From positions 492,501-556,500 of the forward strand of contig NC_089864.1 of the NCBI RefSeq assembly GCF_036373705.1: a stretch of 64,000 bases of DNA, in the 5' to 3' direction. The notes under the pieces are model-generated. The model was not told where the DNA came from and did not search any database. It saw only the letters and a program-made list of their open reading frames with translations. Of this stretch, positions 35,669-45,206 are shown in pieces. The DNA comes from Amia ocellicauda (Eukaryota > Chordata > Actinopteri > Amiiformes > Amiidae). The position numbers and the translations under genes were made by a program. Position 1 is the stretch's first letter; each line of letters begins with the position of its first letter.

Positions 35669-36901
35669 TTGTAATGTCTTTGAACTGTGTAGATGAAGGG
35701 GTATTTGTAAGCCTGTTGATGTTCTATATGGCATTGTAAAGAATGGGACAATATATTGCATATTTGAAAGGGAATAATATTTAAACAAAACAGAAATGCA
35801 AAGTGATAACAGACAATTTGGGAAAACAAAAACATGTAATCACTTTCATCTGTATATTCGTTGAATTATCAATTATTTTGAATACAGTAGTGTTTAGATA
35901 AATTATTAATCGCTAGTTATATTACAATCATCTATACATCATAATTAATATGGTATTGTAAAGAGCACTACCTCTCCTGTCCAGCGTGCTGCTCTTGAAC
36001 ACTCCAAAGTTGTATTTGCAGTAGCGTTCCACAGCAGCCAGATACCCTGCCAGTCTCGCTTTATCCTTGCTCCACTCTGCTGCATTTCTCACCCCACACT
36101 CAGTGTACCCTGCAAACTCCTTGATATTGGTGTCATAGTGCACAATCTCCTTCTTGTTGAAAATGTACCTCCAGTTCAGAACCATGTCCTCCATGTTGTC
36201 TTTAGTGTAGTCACATTCAATTTCTACCATCATCACATAGCCATCTGCAAAATAGTGTACAAAAATAAAAAGGATGATGTCTATGGCTTTTTGTTTTCAT
36301 CTAAAAATACTTTACTAATAAGTACAACATAAAATAAAATATTGTGGGGGAAAAACATAGAAATCCTATCCTGCCTTTGTCCTTGCTGTGCTGTTACTCC
36401 TCACTTGGTTATCAGCAGCTCACATTCCTTTCTTGCAACATATTAACTGCAAATTACCTTCCAATGCAGCTGGCAATGTAGAGGTGAATGATTATTAATC
36501 ATGAGTATTGATTATAATATTGATGAGATGGGAAGCCTTAGTTTAGAATGCCAATGAAATCACTGCTAGTTATTAGAAATGACCATTCAGACACGGATTA
36601 TAGTATGTCGCAGAGGGGGTATAAAGCTTTGTTGTGTGTTAAAACTCTTGGGGAACAGTGTCATGCTGGCCTCAAATCCTTTGAGTTCTGTGTTGCGCTG
36701 TTCCTCCCGTGCACGTAATAAATTCTGATTACAACTCCTGACTCCAAATGTTTCTTCCACCACAATATTCAACTTATTTACTGATTAAGGCCTAGATGAA
36801 AATTTGGACCAAATTAAAATCTCTATTACTGCAGTGAAAGCAAAAAGTTATTGCAAGTTCACATTTTGCAATTTCTAATTTGCCCCTCCAAATAAAAACC
36901 T
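35669..36901. repeat. Segmental duplication, copy B, inside the MITE
   Basis: A near-perfect copy of 32768-34000 in the same orientation, 2,901 bp away. It is placed upstream of the locus 2 promoter, so it cannot be spliced into the mature locus 2 transcript unless transcription starts further upstream. Confidence 0.95.
35972..36244 (-). pseudogene. Extra copy of the class II beta1 exon
   Basis: The protein is identical to the beta1 exon at 33071-33343, including acceptor and donor. It has no leader exon, beta2 or TM exon of its own and no promoter seen upstream. It is an orphan exon, intact in sequence; it could act as a gene-conversion donor or as an alternative exon of a longer transcript, but neither is shown. 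Confidence 0.9.
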
Positions 36902-36908
36902 CTCCACT

Positions 36909-36944
36909 ATGCATTGTGAATAATTTATGTTTTATTGTGTTATT
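36909..36944. repeat. 36-bp direct repeat, right copy
   Basis: Identical to 35603-35638. Confidence 0.95.
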
Positions 36945-36945
36945 A

Positions 36946-38160
36946 CTGTGTCCATTAATAACTAAGTGATCATGTATCCTATCCAGTCTGTTTTTGAATG
37001 TTCCCAAATTGTCTCTTCAGCCACATTGCTGGGAAGTTTGTTCAGATTGTGACGCCTCTCTGTGTGTCTCCTGTTTTCTGTCTTGAATGCCTTGAAGCCC
37101 AATTTCCATTTGTGTCCCCGGGTGCGTGTGTCCCTGCTGATCTGGAAAAGCTCCTCTGGTTTGATGTGGTCGATGCCTTTCATGATTTTGAAGACTTGGA
37201 TCAAGTCCCCACTTAGTCTCCTCTGTTCCAGGGTGAAAAGGTTCAGGTCCTCAGTCTCTCAGGAGGACTTTCCCTTCAGACCTGGAATAAGTCTGGTTGC
37301 TCTCCTCTGAACTGCCTCTAGAGCAGCGATATCTTTCTTGAAGTGTGGAGCCCAGAACTGTCCACAGTATCCAGATGAGCTCTAACTAGTGCATTGTACA
37401 GTCTGAACATCACTGCCCTTGTTCTCAACTCTACACTTTTGACAATATACCCTAGCATTGTGTTTGCCTTTTTTATTGCTTCCCCACATTGTTTGGATGG
37501 AGAAAGTGATGAGTCCACATAGACTCCTAGGTCTTTCTCATGCAATACTTCATCTAGTTCTGTTCCTCCCATAGTGTAATTATAGTGGACATTTCTGTTA
37601 CCTGCATGTAATACCTTGCACTTTTCCACATTGAATTTCATCTGCCAGGTGTCAGCCTACAACTGAATATTATCTAAGTCCCTCTGAATAGCCTGTGCTG
37701 CCGAGATTGTATCTGCTGAGCCACCTATTTTAGTATCTTCTGCAAATTTGACAAGTTTGCTAACTATCCCAGAGTCCAGATCATTAATATAGATTAGAAA
37801 AAGCACAGGCCCTAGTACTGATCCCTGTGGATCTCCACTAACAACCTCACTCCAGTTAGAAGTGACTCCTCTAATCGACACCCTCTGTTTCCTAGACATC
37901 AACCAGTTCATAATTCATCTACTTACATTACCCTGAATGCCTACAGCTTCCAATCTGAGGATCAGTCTTTGGTGTGGAACCTTATCAAAAGCTTTTTGGA
38001 AATCTAAGTATATCATATCATATGCTTTCACATGATCTACAGCTGCAGTTGCATGTTAAAAAAAATTGAATAAATTAGTAAGACATGATCTGCCTCGTCT
38101 AAACCCATGTTGACTATCTCCAAGAATATGGTTTTCATTAAGATGCTGCTATATTTTCTG
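36946..38160 (-). mobile_element. CR1-like LINE fragment with RT core
   Basis: The longest CR1 copy in the window, in - orientation. 37911-37657 encodes the RT block GDPQGSVLGPVLFLIYINDL and a mutated catalytic motif FAEDTKI (family FADDTKI). Downstream frames give [16 protein letters not shown] and the 3' part. Its 3' end is truncated before the family's terminal block, so it does not end like a normal insertion. Confidence 0.85.
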
Positions 38161-38390
38161 TCTAATCATGTTTTCTGTTAATTTTCTCAACACTTTTCAA
38201 AGTGTTAATTTAACACTTTTTTGGATGGCCGCGCTTGCACACTTTGAAAGAGTTGATTTTAACACCTACAGTGTTAAATTTGCTAATGATTTTTTGCTGT
38301 GTACATACTGTCTAAAACCTATATCACCAAGTCTTGGGTCATCGCACTTTGTTTCCACTTATTCCACTTACTGTATTTCATGCGTTTCTC

Positions 38391-38394
38391 TGTC

Positions 38395-38442
<48 letters not shown>
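38391..38442. repeat. (CT)n microsatellite
   Basis: A CT-rich dinucleotide run. Confidence 0.95.
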
Positions 38443-38445
<3 letters not shown>

Positions 38446-38599
38446 CACAAATAAATACACACAGTACTGTTAAAATATATACAGAATTGTATGGCTATCA
38501 CTTAAGCATATACTATGGGCTAGAGCAAATTAAAACTTCTACCAACACGTAATTCAAATTTATTTTATTTGATCTAACCCTACACCATACAAATGAACA

Positions 38600-39980
38600 G
38601 TATGCAATAGTCAAGGCCGGCCCTAGCCTTTTGGTGGCCATAGAGATTTTATTATGTGTCCCCACACCTCCCTGCAAAACATTTAAGTGGTGCCCATCTT
38701 TATGGCAGAGAGAGAATGTTTAGGTAAAACTTAAGTACACATAAACATTTAAATATTCCACATCACAGAACATGTGTTGCACTTTTACATACATTGAACA
38801 TGTTGAATAAATAGATTTATTCCTGTGGCAACGTTGTGTGTTAGCTGGGGACCACACTGACACACAATGTAATGCAGAGACCAGTGTTCATGTTCTTGTC
38901 ATCACACTCACTTCCGGAAAGAGTATAAATACCCCGCCATCAACACAAATCCCCAGCGCTTCAATCTCTTGCATTATTCATGCGCCAGCACACCTGTCAG
39001 CCCATCACTCTGCTCACCTGTGGTGCATCTCTCGCTCTCCTGCTTATCATCCAGATGATTGCTTACGTCAATGAATTCTTCACCATGGATTCATCGCCTT
39101 TCTCCTCCTAGAACCTGCGTTCCTCCATCGCCCCATTCCTCTGCCTCGCTACCCTGCATGCCTCTGGATCTTTCAGCACCACAAGCACTATTCTGGTTCT
39201 TCCCCGCCATCCTGCTCTGGTCCCAGCTTCTCTCTCCTGCTCTTGGACCTCCGCTGTCTCCCTCAGACTTCTAGTTCCTTGGCTCCAGGTGACTGGGCCG
39301 TCACTCTCCTGCCCAGGTTTTTTCCTCCATGCAGGTATACTCAGTGACATTTGGCCGGCGCCCTGCACCATCACCACCGCCACCTGGACGGCCAACCGTG
39401 CCCTCCTGATGATGCCTCAGTCCTTCCTTCGGCCCCACCCCCTGCCCACCTTGCTAACATATTTTTTTGTAATCGCTTTGGTACTATTATGAATAGTATG
39501 TGGTGATTTTTCAAAACTCTTAGTACAAAACTCCGAACTGATCACACTTGTAAAACAGCAAGTCTTAAATTCAAAACAACTTTCACTACAAGATCATTGA
39601 TTCAACCACTGTTTTTTGTGAAATACAATGAGTACATTGGTTAAGTCATCCAAACACAACTCAATGCAATCCTTTCAGTTTTGTCACTGTAACAACCAGT
39701 TAATCCAAGAGCAAACAATGCAAGACATGTGTTTCAAAATGACCCTTTAATGCTGAAGGTCTTTTGCTACAGTATATGACACTGTTGTCACATTAGGCAA
39801 AACTTAATGTACACTACCCATCTGACTGACTGAACTGACTGAAACTCATTTCCATAATTCTTATCCAATAATCAAATGTAGTCAATGAATGGACATCCTC
39901 TACAATCATTAACGCAAAAACATAACTTTTATTGCAACATAGGTGTTCTGTCTAATGTCAAATGTAATAACTACTGTAAG
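38600..39980. other. Repeat-derived non-coding DNA
   Basis: 38612-38660 contains GGCCGGCCCTAGCCTTTTGG, a common fish dispersed repeat motif. 38920-39480 is GC-richer with a TATA-like TATAAATACC, like an LTR/retroelement leader without clear ends. 39480-39980 probably is the non-coding end of the DDE_3 element that follows. Confidence 0.35.
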
Positions 39981-39989
39981 AAATAAATG

Positions 39990-40330
39990 AAAGAAATGTC
40001 ATGAAATCAATGTTGAGCACACACTGCACTACGTTGCGATAATTCTGTCTCCTGCATTTGGCCATTAGTTCTCATCCACATCTTGTCCACATCACTCATG
40101 CACCGCGGGAAAGATCTTCTGGAATGGCAAATCCAAGCCTGATTGGTTAACAGTGGTGTTATCACATGCCTCATCAATGGCCTGAAGGAGGGTGACATCC
40201 TCATGGGGATGACCTTCCACCTCCATGCTGATAAGTATTCCTCAATAGGGTTGAGGAAAGGAGAGTATGGGGGCAGGTATAGGGTCAGGATTTAGTGATT
40301 GGCACGAAACCATTCCTGAACCACCATTCC
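39990..40330 (-). pseudogene. DDE transposase C-terminal fragment (DDE_3/IS630-like)
   Basis: The - strand reads LPPYSPFLNPIEEYLSAWRW across about 40285-40226, then frameshifted AMDEAC-like, then NQAWICHSRRSFPRCMSD (about 40142-40092). The SPFLNPIEE block carries the catalytic Glu of this family. It belongs with the core fragment at 15638-15860 by family pattern. Confidence 0.65.
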
Positions 40331-40579
40331 TGACCCTTCTGGGTCCAAAACAAGGAGTCAGACACCAAGATTAGGTAGAGCACTCTTTATTTCATCACAT
40401 GCAACACCCACCTTTACAAAGGCAGCTCTAGCAGTGGAAAATAACTGAATTAAAGGCAAAATAATGGCTGGGGCTATTCAGAACCCAGGGGGAATACCAA
40501 ATACAAAACAGACATGCAGAAAATGGAAATAAACAACAAAACGTAATTAATGCACAACAATAATAATCACTTGATTAAC

Positions 40580-40871
40580 TTTTTACAGTCCCTTCAATGT
40601 CAATGTCTAATGTCCCCGACTCCTCCGGCTCGGCTGTCGGGTCACTCTCCGCTGGCGGTGCAGGGGGCTGGTGAGCTTGGTAGGGGGCTAGGCGATTGCG
40701 GTGCAGCACCACCACCTGGTGTCGCCTCTGCAGTTCTACCTGGTAGCACACCGCCCCCAACACTTCTAGCACTTCGCAGGGGCCTTCCGAAGCTGGGGCA
40801 AGCTTAGAGATCAGTCCCTTCTTACAGTAAGGGTTGTAGACCCAGACTCGGTCTCCCGCGGCGAATTGGCG
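40580..40871 (-). pseudogene. Ty3/gypsy integrase C-terminal fragment
   Basis: The frame reads FAAGDRVWVYNPYCKKGLIS, KLAPASEGPCEVLEVLGAVC, then QVVVLHRNRLAPYQ, the integrase C-terminal (GPY/F-like) module of a fish gypsy element, followed by a Pro-rich end and stop near 40578. It is unrelated in sequence to the young gypsy element at 46-54 kb. Confidence 0.75.
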
Positions 40872-40997
40872 AGGGACCAGACTTTTTTCAAGATGATACC
40901 AAGATACAGGAATATCAGAGCCAAGCCAAGCAGGGATAGATTGCAAAACAAAAGAGTAGTGATAAAGCTTAAAATTTGGTAAGGCCAAGCTGCCCAC
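40872..40997 (-). pseudogene. L1/Tx1-type LINE RT scrap fused in frame to the gypsy fragment
   Basis: GSLALPNFKLYHYSFVLQSI matches the 'GGLALPNFKLYYWAA..R' block at the C-terminal side of L1/Tx1 reverse transcriptases. It runs in the same open frame into the gypsy integrase tail. Confidence 0.6.
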
Positions 40998-41568
40998 AGA
41001 TTTGTTGCTGCATCAACACTTGAACACCATATGATAGAGGGTGTGCATGATACACAGACTTTTGTTATTCTGTGCAGACTTTGACCGATTTAGTCAATGG
41101 TTTCCTGAAATTCGTCTTTAGATTCTGGGAAGAATTGTGGAAGTCTGTGACTTGTGAACGCACCCATAGAAAACAGCAGTATTAATTATTGTATGTATTA
41201 ATAGCCTCGGTACTACATCTGAATCATTAATAAAGTACAATATATTCCAAATGCAATATACAGAACTGTGCAAAAGTTTTAGATATGTTAATAGCTTATA
41301 TTTATCAATTAACTAAATACAAAGTGAGTGAACAGAAGAAAAATCTACATCAAATCAATATTTGTTGTCTAGGTTGACCCAAACATCTTGGAGAACTAAC
41401 CACCGTTCTTCTGTGGATTTAGGCAGCCTCAGTTGCTTCCCTCTCTTCATGTAATCCCAGACAGACTCACACAGTTTTATTCCTCCTACACAGCTGTTTC
41501 TGTTTCAGTTAATGATTATGTTTCAACCTACATATTGAATTGATGATCATTATCACATGTTTGGTGTA

Positions 41569-42958
41569 CAGTGAGGGAAAAAAGTATTTGATCCCCTGCT
41601 GATTTTGTATGTTTGCCCACTGACAAAGAAATGATCAGTCTATAATTTTAATGGTAGGTGTATTTTAACAGTGAGAGACAGAATAACAACAAAAAAAAGC
41701 TCGTTACCTGTATAAAAGACACCTGTCCACAGAAGCAATCAATCAATCAGACTCCAAACGCTCCACCATGGCCAAGACCAAAAAGCTGTCCAAGGATGTC
41801 AGGGACAAGATTGTAGACCTACACAAGGCTGGAATGGGCTACAAGACCATCGCCAAGCAGCTTGGTGAGAAGGTGACAACAGTTGGTGCGATTATTCGCA
41901 AATGGAAGAAACACAAAATAACTGTCAGTCTCCCTCGGTCTGGGGCTCCATGCAAGATCTCACCTCGTGGAGTTTCAATGATCATGAGAACGGTGAGGAA
42001 TCAGCCCAGAACTACACGGGAGGATCTTGTTAATGATCTGGGACCATAGTCACCAAGAAAACAATTGGTAACACACTACGCCGTGAAGGACTGAAATCCT
42101 GCAGCGCCCGAAAGGTCCCCCTGCTCAAGAAAGCACATGTACAGGCCCGTCTGAAGTTTGCCAATGAACATCTGAATGATTCAGAGGAGAACTGGGTGAA
42201 AGTGTTGTGGTCAGATGAGACCAAAATAGAGCTCTTTGGCATCATCTCAACTTGCAGTGTTTGGAGGAGGAGGAATGACCCCAGAACACCATCCCCACCG
42301 TCAAACATGGAGGTGGAAACATTATGCTTTGGGGGTGTTTTTCTGCTAAGGGGACAGGACAACTGCACCGCATCAAAGGGACGATGGATGGGCGAAAGTG
42401 CCATCACATCTTGGGTGAGAACCTCCTTCCCTCGGGTCGTGGATGGCTATTCCAGCATGACAATGACCCAAAACACACAGCCAAGGCAACAAAGGAGTGG
42501 CTCAAGAAGAAGCACATTAAGGTCCTGGAGTGGCCTAGCCAGTCTCCAGACCTTAATCCCATAGAAAATCTGTGGAGGGAGCTGAAGGTTCGAGTTGCCA
42601 AACGTCAGCCTCGAAACCTTAATGACTTGGAGAGGATCTGCAAAGAGCAGTGGGACAAAATCCCTCCTGAGATGTGTGCAAACCTGGTGGCCAACTACAA
42701 GAAACGTCTGACCTCTGTGATTGCCAACAAGGGTTTTGCCACCAAGTACTAAGTCGAAGGTGTCAAATACTTATTTCCCTCATTAACATGCAAATCAATT
42801 TATAACTTTTTTAAATGCATTTTTCTGGATTTTTTTGTTGTTATTCTGTCTCTCACTGTTAAAATACACCTACCATTAAAATTATAGACTGATCATTTCT
42901 TTGTCAGTGGGCAAATGTACAAAATCAGCAGGGGATCAAATACTTTTTTCCCTCACTG
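41569..42958 (+). mobile_element. Tc1/mariner element, DD34E type, with long TIRs
   Basis: Inverted ends begin CAGTGAGGGAAAAAAGTATT on both sides and remain nearly identical for about 130 bp. TA target duplications flank it (41567-41568, 42959-42960). Inserted into the deleted DD38E element. Confidence 0.93.
41768..42752 (+). pseudogene. Tc1-like transposase pseudogene, DD34E
   Basis: Start [20 protein letters not shown] resembles Sleeping Beauty-type transposases. A first stop or frameshift falls at about 42047 after NDLGP, and another between about 42240 and 42324 (after WSDETKIELFG). The last 142 codons are clean: [18 protein letters not shown] and [15 protein letters not shown] put the second Asp and Glu 34 apart, the classical spacing. 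It ends NKGFATKY and TAA. Only small lesions separate it from an open frame, but as it stands it is not functional. Confidence 0.9.
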
Positions 42959-43091
42959 TAATTGTTTAATCATACACCTGACTATATGCCTACAAAATGC
43001 CTGACTTTGTGCAAATGTACCTAGAAGAATTTAGAAGAATTTTGAAGGCAAAGGGTGGTCACACCAACTATGGATTTGATTTAGATTTTTC

Positions 43092-43655
43092 TTAAGAACA
43101 TAAGAAAGTGTACAATCGAGAGGAGGTCATTCGACCCATAGTGCTCATTTGGTATCTATTAATAACTAAGTGATCAAGAATCCTATCCAGTCTATTTTTA
43201 AATGTTCCCAAATGGTCTCTTCAGCCACATCGCTGGGGAGTTTGTTCAGATTGTGACGCCTCTCTGTGTGAAGAAGTGTCTCCTGTTTTCTGTCTTGAAT
43301 GCCTTGAAGCCCAATTTCCATTTGTGTCCCGGGTGCGTGTGTCCCTGCTGATCTGGAAAAGCTCCTCTAGTTTGATGTGGTCGATATCTTTCATGATGTT
43401 GAAGACTTGGATCAAGTCCCCACGTAGTCTCCTCTGTTCCAGGGTGAAAAGGTTCAGTTCCTCAGTCTCTCAGTAGGACGTTCCCTTCAGACCTGGAATA
43501 AGTCTGGTTGCTCTCCTCTGAACTGCCTCTAGAGCAGCGATATCTTTCTTGAAGTGTGGAGCCCAGAACTGTCCACAGTATCCAGATGAGCTCTAATTGT
43601 ACAGTCATTGTACAGTCTGAACATGACTGCCCTTGTTCTCAATTCTTCTGTTCAC
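43092..43655 (-). mobile_element. CR1-like LINE 3' fragment
   Basis: In - orientation, with the 3' end at AAGAACATAAGAAAG (43096) followed by the terminal block (CGAGAGGAGGTCATTCGACC). The body matches the other CR1 copies to about 43655. Inserted in the deleted DD38E element. Confidence 0.85.
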
Positions 43656-43907
43656 TCACTTTGCATTTTGTTAATTGATAAATAGAATCTATTAACATGT
43701 GTATTTCTGAAAGCATTCTTACTTTACAGCATTTTTTCACACCTGCCTAAAACGTTTGCACAGTACTGTAACTGTACTATTACCTGTGTATTTTATTTTA
43801 TACAACCTTTTTTGCTCATCTTTATCAAGGGTGCCAATCATTTTGGCTACACCCCCTTAAATGTTTTACACATTTTGCTGTGTCAGGGCCTCAAAGTCTC
43901 AAGCATT

Positions 43908-44960
43908 TACAGTGGCTCTCAAAAGTATTCACCCATCTTGCACTTTTCCACATGTCATTGTGTTACAACATGAAATCAGAATGGATTTAATCAGGAGTTT
44001 TGTCAGCTGATCAACACAGAAAATGTCCATAATGTCAAAGTGAAAAATATCATCTGCAAATTGTTTTGAATTAATTACAAATACAAAACAGAAAATAATT
44101 GAATGCATAGGTAATCACCCCTTTGCTCTGACACACCTGACTGAGCTGTGGGGAAACCAATTGTCTTTAGTCATGTAATTAGTTGAATGGAATCCAGCTC
44201 TGTGCAATGAAGGTGCATCACATGATTTCAGGTGGCACAACTGTGACTCTGCCTAGATCAGACCGTCCTCAAAAACTGAGTATCCGGGCAAGAAGGGCAC
44301 TAGTCAGGGAGGCCACCTAGAGGCCTAGCGCAACTCTAAAGAGTTACAGTCTTCCATGGCTGAGCTGGGAGACACTATGCTACTGCAACAATAGCCCCGT
44401 GCTTCACAAAAGTGCCCTTTAGACATCAAATCTGGGCTAGAGTTTGCCAGAAGGCATGTGGGAGACTCTGAGACCAAGTGGAGGAGGATTCTATGGCCTA
44501 ATGAGACCAAAATAGAGCTGTTTGGGAAAGGTCACTGCTAATCATGACACAGTTATTCTGAGTGATCACCTTTATCCTGTGGTGACACATTTCTCTCCTG
44601 ATCTGAGTGGTCTCAGGATGACAATGCCCATCCACAGGGCACGAGGCTCACTGAATGGTTTGTTGTGTATGACAATGATGTGACTCATGCTAAGACTGCT
44701 ATGGACTTTGCAGTCATCAGATTTCAACCTAACACCTATGGAAGATTCTGGACCGATGTAATCAACTGTAATCTGTTATTTTTTGTGTTTTGTTTTGCTA
44801 ACATAGAGGGAGAGAGTCTACTGTGTTCTTGTGGTCCTTTACACTCTGAAAAATATAATTGATAAATACATATAGTTAAATGAGTAAGAATTAAACTAAA
44901 TAAATCACCAAATAATTGTTTTCATAAAAAGGGTGTGAATAATTATATAATTAAACTGTA
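43908..44960. mobile_element. Decayed Tc1-like elements, probably two overlapping
   Basis: 43908-44110 begins CAGTGGCTCTCAAAAGTATT, a known fish Tc1 terminus, and GTGTGAATAATTATAT near 44932 may be the other end. 44520-44770 holds DDE remnants (DDNAHPQGTR, then WTDVIN-like) closely similar to the element at 63300-64000, in a heavily broken frame. Confidence 0.6.
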
Positions 44961-45081
44961 TAAAAATATATTTAACTTATTTTACTGCCTTTCTAATAAG
45001 CTTTCACTTATGCATTTTACATTTTTCACAATTTACACAGGCAAAAAAACTAAGTCTTGGTGCAGCAGTACTGTACCTGTG

Positions 45082-45206
45082 TCAGTTGCAGTTTTTGCTC
45101 TTGATGAGGAAGAAAGTCCCAGTCACCACTCCCAGCAGCCCCAGCATCAGACCCGCCCCACAGAACGCTGTCGCTCCAACACCGGCCTCTGCCTGCACCT
45201 CGGGCT
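45082..45206 (-). CDS. Class II alpha, connecting peptide/TM/tail exon
   Basis: The exon reads EPEVQAEAGVGATAFCGAGL then MLGLLGVVTGTFFLIKSKNC and N, stop. The Gly-rich span (GLMLGLLGVVTG) is the class II alpha TM motif. The locus 4 pseudogene has a near-identical exon at 62784-62911. Confidence 0.93.

Larger units (their letters stand above)
35463..38301. mobile_element. TIR-bounded MITE carrying a copied MHC block and a CR1 copy
   Basis: The left end CACAGCAAAATC and right end TTTTTTGCTGTG are inverted repeats flanked by TA (35461-35462, 38302-38303), a Tc1/mariner-type signature. The internal ends carry the repeated 'GTGTTAA' motifs (35480-35570 and 38185-38280) and CCCACAATGCATTGTG typical of a common fish MITE. 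Between its halves lie the duplicated beta1 block (35669-36901) and a CR1 copy (about 36946-38160). Confidence 0.75.
41264..43770. mobile_element. Deleted DD38E-type Tc1 element with nested insertions
   Basis: The left end (AGAACTGTGCAAAAGTTTTA) and right end (CCTAAAACGTTTGCACAGTA) match the termini of the element at 31017-32578. Body matches include 41310-41570, 42961-43090 and 43655-43770. Most of the transposase is missing. A DD34E Tc1 and a CR1 copy sit inside. Confidence 0.75.

Noticed and set aside
35972..36244. A third complete class II beta gene
   Set aside because: Only the beta1 exon is present; leader, beta2 and TM exons are absent on its side of the locus 2 promoter.
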